Origin: Sinohyriopsis cumingii
Lineage: Eukaryota > Mollusca > Bivalvia > Unionida > Unionidae
Reading direction: 5' to 3'
Assembly (NCBI GenBank): GCA_028554795.2
Contig: CM068839.1
Location: 86,759,540 to 86,823,539, forward strand
DNA length: 64,000 nucleotides
The notes below the pieces were generated by a model. The model saw only the letters and a program-made list of their open reading frames with translations. It had not been told where the DNA came from and did not search any database. The first letter of the stretch is position 1; every line of letters begins with the position of its first letter. Shown one piece after another: positions 29,525-37,833 of this stretch. A program made the translations under genes and the position numbers.

Positions 29525-30839
29525 TTTTCGAACTCCAATTCCAGTGAGTGAAATCGCGTTGGCAAAGCTTAGTGTGTATCACAGCTGGCCCAATATCAGG
29601 TCGGAATCATTTGGTGGTTTGCAGCCGAATAATTCGTTTGTGTTCGGGAGACCCAGCGCGGACCCACAACGTGAACTTGAATGGGATACAATTACGCTAC
29701 CCACTGGGAGTTATCAGATCGAAGAAATCAACAATGAGATACAACGCCAAATAAAACGAATCACCGGCAAGGAAGCCAAAATATCTTTGACCGCGCACGA
29801 ACCAACGCTGTCTGCGGTCATTGAAATCTCAACACCGGGATACGCCGTGGATATTTATAGCAGCTCTCTTCGAACATTATTAGGATGGCCACAAAAACGA
29901 CCCGAACCTGAACCGGGCCCACAACCACCCCAAAAATCAGATTTCGAGACCGTTAAGCAAGACCCACACGACCTCGTCGGGGATTATTTATTATTTGCAG
30001 ATAAATTAATATCCGGAGAAGCCTGGTTTTCAACATCACCTAGAATTCCCGTAGATATAATAGAGGCAGCTTTCACGGGCGGGGAATACCGTCAATACCA
30101 GCCAGAAGATATAGAAGCTCATTTTTTTAATCCGATCAAACAAGCACATAAACAACAGCTAGAACTCCTGCGAGTATATTTTCAAGATTATATTTCTGAT
30201 TTAACAAGTTCACGCGATAAAATTATCACAGCCATAGAAAAACTAAACAAACTCGCATCCGCGATGGAAATTATAAATCAAAAAATAATTCAGAATCTAC
30301 TGAATCTCAAGGGCGATTACGGAAACGAAAAAAGATCGAATTTTGCATCCCAATTTGGTATTCCCGTGGAGAAGATTTCAGAATTTACACTTCCTGGATA
30401 TAACGCGCACACGCTGAGAAAATCGGTCTCTGATCTTGTCGCGAAATCTTTCGAAGATATTCTTGCCGCGTACACGCGAACAAAACCACAACCTGTTATT
30501 CTCAAGCACGACAACAGTACATCCGCCGATGGCAGACACATCTCACCCGGGATCGTTTCGATCACAGATGTTATCGCGGTCAATCTTGTATGTGACGTCA
30601 TCGACGGTAGCTACAGCGCATCAGATAATACTACGGCCCAACAGGGGTTTATCCTGTACACGTTCACACCAAAAGACCCCCCTGGTTTTCTGATTGTGCA
30701 AGAACCAATCAATCCTGTCTATCTACGGTGTAATAATCCGTGGTTGTCAACGATAAATTTCAAACTTGCCGACCAACGGGGGAATTTGTTGGACCTGCGT
30801 GGCGAGACCGTCAGTATAAACTTACTGGTGAAGTCCTGA
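29427..30839 (+). CDS. penton-type minor capsid protein with a large insertion
   Basis: An intact 470-residue frame after AAATAAATAATG. The first 150 residues show the family beginning: ISEIA-like VSEIALAKLSVYHSW, LPTGSYQIEEINNEIQ and VDIYSSSLRTLLGW. Residues 155-330 are a proline then helical insertion absent from short family members. The C-terminal 120 residues carry AVNLVCDVIDGSY, then NPVYLRCNNPW and a final strand region with GNLLDLRGETVSINLLVKS. This is the Polinton single jelly-roll protein that forms the vertices. The insertion may be a spike base for the fibre protein, as inference. Confidence 0.82.
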   Translation: MSIELLQQIVTNTTPVRTTMISVSSTTPEFGINFRTPIPVSEIALAKLSVYHSWPNIRSESFGGLQPNNSFVFGRPSADPQRELEWDTITLPTGSYQIEEINNEIQRQIKRITGKEAKISLTAHEPTLSAVIEISTPGYAVDIYSSSLRTLLGWPQKRPEPEPGPQPPQKSDFETVKQDPHDLVGDYLLFADKLISGEAWFSTSPRIPVDIIEAAFTGGEYRQYQPEDIEAHFFNPIKQAHKQQLELLRVYFQDYISDLTSSRDKIITAIEKLNKLASAMEIINQKIIQNLLNLKGDYGNEKRSNFASQFGIPVEKISEFTLPGYNAHTLRKSVSDLVAKSFEDILAAYTRTKPQPVILKHDNSTSADGRHISPGIVSITDVIAVNLVCDVIDGSYSASDNTTAQQGFILYTFTPKDPPGFLIVQEPINPVYLRCNNPWLSTINFKLADQRGNLLDLRGETVSINLLVKS

Positions 30840-30935
30840 AATTGGAAATGCAAAGCATTTCTGGAAGAGTTTCCAAATTGGAAATGCAAAGCATTTCTCT
30901 GGCGATGCTAGCATCGCTCACGCATTTAAAAAAAA
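30840..30935. repeat. hairpin cluster after the penton gene
   Basis: Two copies of the hairpin GAAATGCAAAGCATTTC (30845-30861, 30881-30897) and one GGAAGAGTTTCC precede GGCGATGCTAGCATCGCTC (30901-30919). They lie directly after the penton stop codon and could act in transcript ending. The same composite appears elsewhere in the element with different arm sequences. Confidence 0.85.
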
Positions 30936-30948
30936 ACAGTTGTGTATA

Positions 30949-31245
30949 ATGTATGAATACATTCACGCACGAGTTCATATTCATGATAAGCAAATTCTTC
31001 ACGAGGCAATAAAAACCGCATTTGGAAACTCAAAGAGTTTCTCGGGACAGACACACGAACAGTATTTCCCCGTTCGAATAATCGTTGACGTGTACGGCGA
31101 CGAAGACTTCTTGTTGACTCGGTCACAATTGACGCAGTTACAGCAAAATCATATGATCACAGCTTGGTGTCAACGAGAACAGATCATGAACTATTCTCAT
31201 TGTTGTATTGATGCTGAAGCGCTCAAGCAAATCCTGAAAATGTAA
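30949..31245 (+). CDS. unknown 98-residue protein
   Basis: The start follows TGTGTATAATG. It is a mixed alpha/beta-looking sequence (YIHARVHIHDKQILHEAIKT, VRIIVDVYGDEDFLLTRSQL) with no family I recognise. A hairpin sequence GAAACTC-AAA-GAGTTTC of the element's palindrome family lies inside the gene near 31027-31043 without breaking the frame. The stop is followed by a short convergent spacer to the next gene. Confidence 0.55.
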   Translation: MYEYIHARVHIHDKQILHEAIKTAFGNSKSFSGQTHEQYFPVRIIVDVYGDEDFLLTRSQLTQLQQNHMITAWCQREQIMNYSHCCIDAEALKQILKM

Positions 31246-31330
31246 AACATTTCCAAAATCTGAAATTGGAAATACAAAAAAAAATAATACACTTTTTTTT
31301 TACCGTGAGAAGTCTCTTTGACTCGTGCAT

Positions 31331-31735
31331 TTATACTTCCTCGGGGTCACAAATACTAGTACATGTAGGCATTTCCGCGTCCTTTATATAACCTCGCAAC
31401 AGTCTCACCCTGGTGTTAATTAATTTTCGAGTCTCATACTCGTGTGACAATTCAAGACGAATCTTCTCAACTGCACGACATAGTGGAATAAATTCAGATA
31501 CCTGATTGGACGTTATCGTGGCAAGTGATTTGTAAATGCGATCTTGCAAACCCTTAATGAACCTATATCTGGCAGGGAGATTGTTCTTCTTCGTTGATAG
31601 CTCATTCAAGGAATCAAAATCTGACATAATTGTTTCAGTGTCTAGTAAAATATTAAAACCACGATGTTGTAATTTTTTAATTTCAACAAGTATGGTATTT
31701 ATATTTTCGTGATTCATATTATTATATATTTTCAT
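31331..31735 (-). CDS. unknown helical protein
   Basis: A 134-residue frame; a second ATG at 31717, after ATAATATG, may be the true start. It is predominantly helical by composition (ILVEIKKLQHRGFNILLDT, LCRAVEKIRLELSHEYETRK) with two cysteines near the C-terminus. No domain is recognised. It is convergent with the previous gene and precedes a palindrome-rich gap. Confidence 0.55.
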   Translation of the reverse strand: MKIYNNMNHENINTILVEIKKLQHRGFNILLDTETIMSDFDSLNELSTKKNNLPARYRFIKGLQDRIYKSLATITSNQVSEFIPLCRAVEKIRLELSHEYETRKLINTRVRLLRGYIKDAEMPTCTSICDPEEV

Positions 31736-31739
31736 ATTT

Positions 31740-31855
31740 TTAAATGCGTGAAAACGCTAGCGTTTCTCAGGAAATTCTTTGCATGAGAAGTTCCTTGGAC
31801 TTCCAGAGAGAAACGTTAACGTTTCTGGCGATGTCAACATCGCTCATGCTTTTGT
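31740..31855. repeat. hairpin cluster between two minus-strand genes
   Basis: AAACGCTAGCGTTT (31752-31765), GAAACGTTAACGTTTC (31810-31825) and GCGATGTCAACATCGC (31828-31843). The first two are perfect palindromes. The last is the element's core hairpin with a different centre, keeping most of the pairing. The layout matches the cluster at 30840-30935. Confidence 0.85.
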
Positions 31856-31889
31856 TTTTTTTTTGTAAACTCGAAGAGTTCTATCTGGG

Positions 31890-32402
31890 TTACAACATCG
31901 GCGGAGTTATATAACAGAATGAAATCTTCTGTTTGAGCTTCTTGGAAAATGCTGTTTTGTAGATCCCATCTGCGACATGCTGTACAGCAGGTGGACAAAT
32001 ATCGAAATGCTTACTGGCGGCGTTTATTGACTGGAATACAATTTCTTCACCTGTAATTGTGTTCGTGGATTTGATAGCTCTTCTTGTAACTGTTTTACAA
32101 CACCCTGTGTTACCCAGTAGGCAGTTCTTGCTCTGAGTGACCATGCGAAGATTGTTTATAGAGTTATCAAGTATATTACCGTTAATGTGATCAATGACAA
32201 ACCCCTTAGGGATCACTCCAAAGAAACATTCATAGACGAAACGATGACATAAATACCTCTTTGAGCGCGTGGCAGTAAATCGTGAATAACCACCATTATC
32301 AACTCCACCAACTGGTCGTCTTCGCGTGCAGTGTCGCACCGTGCCATCTCGTGACGCTTCATAATTTGGAATAGTTGGATGTGGGACGAATTCTTGATTC
32401 AT
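31890..32402 (-). CDS. HNH endonuclease with NUMOD domains
   Basis: A 170-residue protein starting after TATTATAATG. It has an N-terminal NUMOD4-like segment (IPNYEASRDGTVRH). The HNH_3 nuclease motif follows: HRFVYECFFG, then the catalytic-type VIDHINGNILDNSINNLRMV. It ends with a NUMOD1-like DNA-binding segment (FQSINAASKHFDICPPAVQHV). Enzymes of this build are homing endonucleases of phages and large viruses. Here it stands free between genes and has no intron partner. It could spread with its flanks or act on competing elements. Confidence 0.85.
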   Translation of the reverse strand: MNQEFVPHPTIPNYEASRDGTVRHCTRRRPVGGVDNGGYSRFTATRSKRYLCHRFVYECFFGVIPKGFVIDHINGNILDNSINNLRMVTQSKNCLLGNTGCCKTVTRRAIKSTNTITGEEIVFQSINAASKHFDICPPAVQHVADGIYKTAFSKKLKQKISFCYITPPML

Positions 32403-32454
32403 TATAATATAAGCAAAATTATTTGTCTAATTCATAATTTGCCTGAAAACTTAT

Positions 32455-32715
32455 TTATGTAATCACGCTCCGAGAGAGTGTTATCACAGTTTGGATATTT
32501 TTATCATAATACCGTTTTAGTTCTCGATAGCGTTTTCCACCACACGCTGAACATAATTGCGTTTTTCCTCGTACTCCAATGCCGCATCTGATACACGGCA
32601 TCGGTCCTAAACTACCACCGCGGACCTGTTGAGCATGTTGTCCACAGTATTCGTGTCTGCATGGTTTGCTACACGGCGCTGATGAATTTAGTTTGATCCA
32701 CTTGCACTGGTTCAT
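32455..32715 (-). CDS. small cysteine-rich zinc-binding protein
   Basis: An 86-residue frame starting after TATATAATG. It has CKWIKLN, then C-x3-C-x4-C-x2-H, and later C-x2-C...C-x2-C (MPCIRCGIGVRGKTQLCSAC), so two zinc sites are likely. The C-terminal part is a basic helix and a hydrophobic end. It is transcribed divergently from the polymerase gene with only 46 bases between start codons. Family not recognised. Confidence 0.65.
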   Translation of the reverse strand: MNQCKWIKLNSSAPCSKPCRHEYCGQHAQQVRGGSLGPMPCIRCGIGVRGKTQLCSACGGKRYRELKRYYDKNIQTVITLSRSVIT

Positions 32716-32761
32716 TATATATAATATTTTTGCCTATTTAAATACTTGTCTTAATTATAAT
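32716..32761. promoter_or_regulatory. 46-bp divergent promoter region
   Basis: A pure A/T-rich spacer, with TATATAATG reading left and TAATTATAATATG reading right. Start codons lie within a few bases of the AT motif, as elsewhere in this element. This leaves no room for a usual TATA box 30 bases upstream of a transcript leader. Confidence 0.5.
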
Positions 32762-35700
32762 ATGGAGGAATTTGAAAGACTATCCAGAATAAAACCCGTA
32801 TCAGGTTCTCGATTCGATCTTGACCGGTTAACCGCTGATCCACGACGAAGAAGGTTAAAGGAACTGCTTGGTGTTATCAAGAATGCCAAGGAAGAGTTTC
32901 GTCGTGATGGTGCCGCACACACGTGGTCTTCGTATAAAATTATCCCCGAAACTCAAGGAGTTTTTGGCGATGCTAGCATCGCTCGTGGCCGTATTATTGA
33001 TGCTACCATGAACGATACAATCGCGCGTAACATAATTGGGTATCTCGACGATAGAAGATATTTCATACAGATAAAATTTATTGTTAAAGACGACGAAACG
33101 TGGATTATCAGAGACAAACTAGACCCTGTTCTTGATGCCAGGCGGGGGAAAACCGTTCTGTTAAGTAAAGACTCAAACCCGGGAGTACTTGTTGGGATTG
33201 ATATACCATATTATGCCAGAGCGTATCCTGTGACCGCAGTCATTTATGGAATTTATCCGATGAAGAAACCACGCGTTGATAAACTCAAACCGATGAAGGT
33301 GTCGCTGACAGAGTCAAGGATGAATTGTGTAGCTGAGCGAGTAATGGAACATTTTAAAAATGCAATGCGAGGAAACGGCCTAACACCGCTAAGACAAACT
33401 AAAATAACAGCGTGGGCGACACGAGTAGCGGATAAAGGAGCGTCAATAAATGATGTTGCTGAGCTAGAGCGATTACTAAAATTTCCTATAACGGTTTCAT
33501 CGTTAACCGGTGAGGTATTGTATGCGTGTAAATATGATTCCCGTGGAGCACCAATAACTATTATCGATCATAACAGTCACGCCTGGTCTGTCTCGGTTAG
33601 GATATTCCCGCGAGACCGTGTTGTGAAGTATTATCCGGAATTGCCGAGCGGAACCGCTAACGGTTCTATGTTTGATTTTATTTATCAGATAAGTAAAACC
33701 GATCCGGTGTCTGTGTGGTTATTCAGAAGTAGCGAAGATGGAGAATATGATCAGTTTGTGAGACCCGACGGGGAAATATACAGAACAATGGCGTTACAGC
33801 ACGAAATGAAAAAACTCGCAGAAAAATATCATGCGACGGACATTGATACGTTACTGACACACTGTTTTACTGTCCCCGGTGTTGCCGCACATGTAGCCCG
33901 GGAACGAAATTCATGGAGACCAACTCCGAAAAGTTTTCTTGGGGATATCCAACAGAGCTGTGTCGAATACGGACACGGCGGTTTGTGGAATACTCGATAT
34001 GATTACCGCGGTATGATATCCGTGGACATGACGGCGTGTTATCCAGGAAGTTTCCTTGGGCGTGGAGAATGCAGCGAATATTTTAAACGGTTTGGCCACG
34101 TTACAAACTCGATGACAAGAGTTGCTGTAAACGGACCATTGCCTGATTTTGACCTGACAGGATTTGCTTGTGTGTCGTCGTTTAAATTCGCTAAGGATTT
34201 ACATCCTGTGTGTTATGTTTGGTTTGGCAGACATTTCGTTGAGAAGCGATGGGCACCGATAGTGTTATTGCGATACATGCTTGACAGTCGAATACTGTTG
34301 TCGCTGACGGTCAGCGAAGCGATTATATGTTATTGTCGTCAAACCGAAGTTTGGTTGCCAACTCCAACGCGGGTTACGTTAGAAGAAGTCATCGAAGATT
34401 GGTCACGAGAACATCCAGAAACTTCTATCGACGCTATCATCAAGAAAGCTCCTGAAGTACTTAAAAGCAAACTTGGAAATGATGAAAGCACAGCAAAAGA
34501 TCTAGGACGAAGAATAATAGGGAAATTCACTCAAGGTGGAGCGTATGATCATAAACAACATCACAGTCGATTAATCATGGACAAGACTGAATTGGATCTT
34601 GTTGTCGCTGATGCAGCCGCGAACAACATGTTCTGTAACCGCGAAGATGTGTTTCTGTCAAACGGGGAAAAACTAGGAACTGTTTTTAGTTATATCGACG
34701 GAGAATCATCTCAGTACACACATTTGAGATCTTCGATGCTAGCTTATGTATCCATAAATTTGTTGTCGATGATTAATAGATTCCCTGTTATCGCAGTGAG
34801 AGTTGCAACGGATTCATTTTATATCGATAAAAAACACTCAGCGCTGTTGGATAATGTTATATCGGATGATCCATCGTGGGGCTCGTGGAGAATAAAGAAT
34901 GAAATGTTACAAGGATATTGTGAATCAGCTGACGTTGAAATCAAGGATGAGTATCGCAGCGCAGAAATGTCTTCGTCGGGGACAACTTCGTTGTTGCCGC
35001 CGGTGCACGATCCTGTTACAAGACACAAAACAGTTTATCTGAACGGGCCTGGTGGTTCTGGTAAGACAACTCGGGCGATTGAATTATTTAGAAACTCTGA
35101 CATGATTGTGCTAACACCCACACACAGACTTGCCAGGGAGATGAGGCAACGGGATGTTAACGCGTGCACGTATCACAGTTTTTTCAAATACAGCGGCGGC
35201 ACGTGGACACCTGAACGAATGGGTACGAAATATATTCCCGAGAAAATAATCTGGGATGAGATAGACACTGTGCCGTTAGATATATTAAAACAGTTTCTGG
35301 ATTGGTTGCTAAAGAAAAATACCGCAGTGGTGATGTGCGGCGATCATGGTCAACCACCCCCATTTACAGGTGAATCTCCACACGAGTGGCTGAAAACTTT
35401 TGTAGATTATTATGAGGAAATAACTAACGATCACAGATCACTCGATGAAACGCTGAAAGAGTTTAAGGCGTTGATCAGGCTACAAACCAATAAAGTCCAG
35501 TGTGAGATAATGCGTGAAATAATTCCAGAGACTTCGCTGAGCGACTTTTGGGAAACGTGGAAACCAGGTGATCTCATAGTGGCAAGTAGAAAGATAGTCA
35601 GGGACACACTTCAGCAGCGGTTATTTCAGTTACATCAGAAGAAATTTCCCATGCTGGCAGTGCCGTTGTGTTATAGACCAGCTGATACGCGATTGCAGAA

Positions 35701-36304
35701 TATTGACGTTGATATTCCAGGGCGCCTGACTGCGTCGGGGGTGGAGAAACAGAATTTAGTATTGAATGATATTGTCACAGTTGATGTTGATGCTGTCGAA
35801 CAGGCACTGAAAATGAGCAAATCCCCGTGGACGCTAGGATACGCTATGACCATCCACAGTTCGCAGGGACTAACTATTTCAGATACAACAGTTTGGATTG
35901 TTGATGATCGCATCGAGTGGTCAAATTTAGTTTATTTAGCCGTGTCAAGAGTAAGAAGGATAGCTCAGTTACAAAGAATTGTATTAGATGATGTTGTCAA
36001 CGACAGCATCAACAGATCAATCGTTGATGATACAATAAGAAAGAAATTAGCCGGTTACAAACAGAGCGACAAAAAAAATGGTAGAGAGTTTGATCTCGAC
36101 GAAACACTCATTATACAATTACAACAACAGCAGAATAATCACTGTGCGAGTTGTAATTGTTTATTGCTGTGGCAGTATTCGAAAAACGACCCAAGACAAT
36201 TTACCGTAGATAGAATAGATAGCAGTCGTGGTCATACACGTGAAAATGTGATGTTGACCTGTCTTGAGTGTAACCGACGCAGAGGTGTTGCTGCAGTTAT
36301 TTAA
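32762..36304 (+). CDS. protein-primed polymerase B - SF1 helicase - HNH fusion
   Basis: An intact frame of 1180 residues from MEEFERLSRI (the usual AT-rich start). Residues 1-400 are a conserved N-terminal region (MNCVAERVMEHFKNAMRG, VIDHNSHAWSV-like IIDHNSHAWSV). The polymerase palm follows: motif A SVDMTACYP (Asp422), motif B RRIIGKFTQGG (Lys588), motif C VATDSFYI (Asp684). Then comes an SF1 helicase: Walker A GPGGSGKTT (762-770), Walker B IIWDEID (Asp832), GDHGQPPPF, and motifs MTIHSSQG and VYLAVSRVRR. The last 55 residues are an HNH module: C-x2-C, VDRIDSSRGHTREN, then C-x2-C. One chain thus combines replication, unwinding and nicking functions. The palindrome at 32967 encodes FGDASIARG in frame. 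Confidence 0.9.
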   Translation: MEEFERLSRIKPVSGSRFDLDRLTADPRRRRLKELLGVIKNAKEEFRRDGAAHTWSSYKIIPETQGVFGDASIARGRIIDATMNDTIARNIIGYLDDRRYFIQIKFIVKDDETWIIRDKLDPVLDARRGKTVLLSKDSNPGVLVGIDIPYYARAYPVTAVIYGIYPMKKPRVDKLKPMKVSLTESRMNCVAERVMEHFKNAMRGNGLTPLRQTKITAWATRVADKGASINDVAELERLLKFPITVSSLTGEVLYACKYDSRGAPITIIDHNSHAWSVSVRIFPRDRVVKYYPELPSGTANGSMFDFIYQISKTDPVSVWLFRSSEDGEYDQFVRPDGEIYRTMALQHEMKKLAEKYHATDIDTLLTHCFTVPGVAAHVARERNSWRPTPKSFLGDIQQSCVEYGHGGLWNTRYDYRGMISVDMTACYPGSFLGRGECSEYFKRFGHVTNSMTRVAVNGPLPDFDLTGFACVSSFKFAKDLHPVCYVWFGRHFVEKRWAPIVLLRYMLDSRILLSLTVSEAIICYCRQTEVWLPTPTRVTLEEVIEDWSREHPETSIDAIIKKAPEVLKSKLGNDESTAKDLGRRIIGKFTQGGAYDHKQHHSRLIMDKTELDLVVADAAANNMFCNREDVFLSNGEKLGTVFSYIDGESSQYTHLRSSMLAYVSINLLSMINRFPVIAVRVATDSFYIDKKHSALLDNVISDDPSWGSWRIKNEMLQGYCESADVEIKDEYRSAEMSSSGTTSLLPPVHDPVTRHKTVYLNGPGGSGKTTRAIELFRNSDMIVLTPTHRLAREMRQRDVNACTYHSFFKYSGGTWTPERMGTKYIPEKIIWDEIDTVPLDILKQFLDWLLKKNTAVVMCGDHGQPPPFTGESPHEWLKTFVDYYEEITNDHRSLDETLKEFKALIRLQTNKVQCEIMREIIPETSLSDFWETWKPGDLIVASRKIVRDTLQQRLFQLHQKKFPMLAVPLCYRPADTRLQNIDVDIPGRLTASGVEKQNLVLNDIVTVDVDAVEQALKMSKSPWTLGYAMTIHSSQGLTISDTTVWIVDDRIEWSNLVYLAVSRVRRIAQLQRIVLDDVVNDSINRSIVDDTIRKKLAGYKQSDKKNGREFDLDETLIIQLQQQQNNHCASCNCLLLWQYSKNDPRQFTVDRIDSSRGHTRENVMLTCLECNRRRGVAAVI
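32967..32982. repeat. palindrome inside the polymerase gene
   Basis: GCGATGCTAGCATCGC preceded by the imperfect hairpin GAAACTC-AAG-GAGTTTT, the same composite as in the non-coding gaps. It is read in frame as part of the N-terminal region, so the frame tolerates it. Confidence 0.85.
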
Positions 36305-36345
36305 AATGATTGAATCACTTCCGCGAATCACTTTAGTGATCGAGG
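36305..36345. terminator. hairpin between convergent polymerase and integrase genes
   Basis: The 23-base gap and the end of the integrase gene contain GAATCACTTTAGTGATC, a stem of ATCACT/AGTGAT. It may separate the two convergent transcripts. Confidence 0.4.
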
Positions 36346-37302
36346 TGGTAATTGTGTATCCGTGGGAATCACCTGAAGTTGCTCGCGTGTGAATCCACGC
36401 TGAGGAGCAGTTGAATCTAATCTGTAGATTGCGTTTCTCCCAGTTGATCTTGTTATGCTGGATATCTTATGTGTAGTAACACTCCATGTGGGATCAGTTG
36501 CTCTTTTTTTTCCTCCTTCTAGTTCGCCTGGTTCGTATAAATACCTAACGGTGACATTACCCAGCAGTGGGAACGCTAGCGTCCCTGGCTGCGTTGAAAT
36601 ATGTCCACGTTCGACGCCGGGTATATATTTTTTTGTGATTGCATTTACAGGTCTCATGTTTGTTGTTCTGGTAATTTCATTATTCAGCGCGGCTATCACG
36701 TTTGGCAGTCTTGCAACCCATTCACGAGATCTCGTATCGTAAATGAATTCCCTCGCGTACTGGTATCCGAATAATCTCTCAGCGAGTGTTCTATTAAATC
36801 GCTCAACAATTGCCTGATCCCGATGAATTTCAGTATGCCCTCGTCGTATAACAACGTTATGCTGCTTTGTCAGTGATGATACCGCGCCCTGAAATTCTTT
36901 ACCAGGATCAACTTGTAATAATCGGGGCCAGCTTAGAGGTCCTCGCTGATAAATTCGTTTAAACGCAGAGGCGACTTCGGACGCTGTTTTAGTCGCTAAC
37001 GGTTCTGCTTCTTTGTATCTACTAGCAACATCAACTACTGTTAGCGCATATTTGTATGTTTTTCTACGGACAGTATCATGAGGCAGGAATAGTATGTCAG
37101 CCTGATGAACTTCATTGGGCACACTAACATCAAAATGTGCAAAGTTGATTTGTCGAGGTGGTGGTAAGTAGATTTGCCATATTGCTTGTTTTGACAGCCA
37201 TTTTTTGGCAACCTCGCGTGTTACTGATGCCGCGTTGGCGAGTTTATTAATTGCTGAGTTACCTCTCCAGTATCCGATTGGGGAATAATAAATCGCTTCC
37301 AT
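36328..37302 (-). CDS. retroviral-type DDE integrase
   Basis: An intact 324-residue protein. The catalytic core shows Asp69 (VHQADILFLP), Asp132 (LLQVDPGKEF) and Glu167 (AIVERFNRTL); the last two are 35 residues apart, as in the D,D-35-E family. TVVDVASRYKEAEPL and GPLSWPRLLQVD are typical Polinton positions. The N-terminal 60 residues lack a clear HHCC zinc motif. The C-terminal part (YRLDSTAPQRGFTREQLQVI) is a short beta domain; no chromodomain is visible, unlike Polinton 1. It inserts the element with a short target duplication. Confidence 0.93.
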   Translation of the reverse strand: MEAIYYSPIGYWRGNSAINKLANAASVTREVAKKWLSKQAIWQIYLPPPRQINFAHFDVSVPNEVHQADILFLPHDTVRRKTYKYALTVVDVASRYKEAEPLATKTASEVASAFKRIYQRGPLSWPRLLQVDPGKEFQGAVSSLTKQHNVVIRRGHTEIHRDQAIVERFNRTLAERLFGYQYAREFIYDTRSREWVARLPNVIAALNNEITRTTNMRPVNAITKKYIPGVERGHISTQPGTLAFPLLGNVTVRYLYEPGELEGGKKRATDPTWSVTTHKISSITRSTGRNAIYRLDSTAPQRGFTREQLQVIPTDTQLPPRSLK

Positions 37303-37311
37303 TGTTATTAA

Positions 37312-37811
37312 TTATCCAGCGCCTAATGCTAATTTAGATTTCATCGCTGATCTTATTAACCAATTAGCGAGTGACTCCTTAAATGATTTATTTTTTATGG
37401 CGCTTAGTGCATGAATTAATTTCACATCCGCGATATGCCTGTCTTGTAGATCTTTACTTCGATAAGCAACATCATGTATGTGACACGCTGCGTCGATAGC
37501 GTTTATCGGATACTCTCCCGGTTTTGGTTTAGACTGTTCATCAAGTCTGATATCTAGTCGGGTCCCTGGACCGCAGTAATTGTATCCTGGGAGATGCTTT
37601 TCTCCGGGATACTTTGCCCAAGGGGTACCTGGAAGTCGTCCGAGGGTGGCTGCGATGTCACCTCCGCTAAGCTTTTTTTTTGAAATCTAAATTTTTTTGT
37701 GCCACATCGCGTACACGTACCAGAAAGTGCTTGTCTGTTATTTTTTGTTGTAATGGTTGTTATGTCGTTTGTAGGGGTTCGTGCCTTACACTTCACACAA
37801 TATAGATCCAT
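37312..37811 (-). pseudogene. zinc-ribbon (DUF5679) - phospholipase A2-like gene, split at A9
   Basis: The first frame from 37811 holds a zinc ribbon: CVKCKARTPT and GTCTRCGTKK (two C-x2-C), typical of DUF5679. At an A9 run (37673-37681) the coding pattern passes to another frame. That frame has no ATG of its own. It carries HLPGYNYCGPGT and AACHIHDVAY, the calcium-loop and catalytic His-Asp motifs of the parvovirus-type PLA2 domain, and ends at 37312, 10 bases before the integrase start. In related Polintons the two domains form one protein. This is a broken, mis-sequenced or frameshift-expressed gene. In parvoviruses this enzyme serves endosomal exit. Confidence 0.8.
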
Positions 37812-37833
37812 AATTATTATTTCTTATATACAA

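Noticed and set aside
30840-31855. CRISPR-like repeat arrays
   Set aside because: The repeats are palindromes with unequal spacing and no spacers, in an animal element.
32666-32761. Longer N-terminus for the polymerase fusion
   Set aside because: The extra 32 codons are antisense to the zinc-binding gene and its promoter; the start at 32762 fits the element's start motif.
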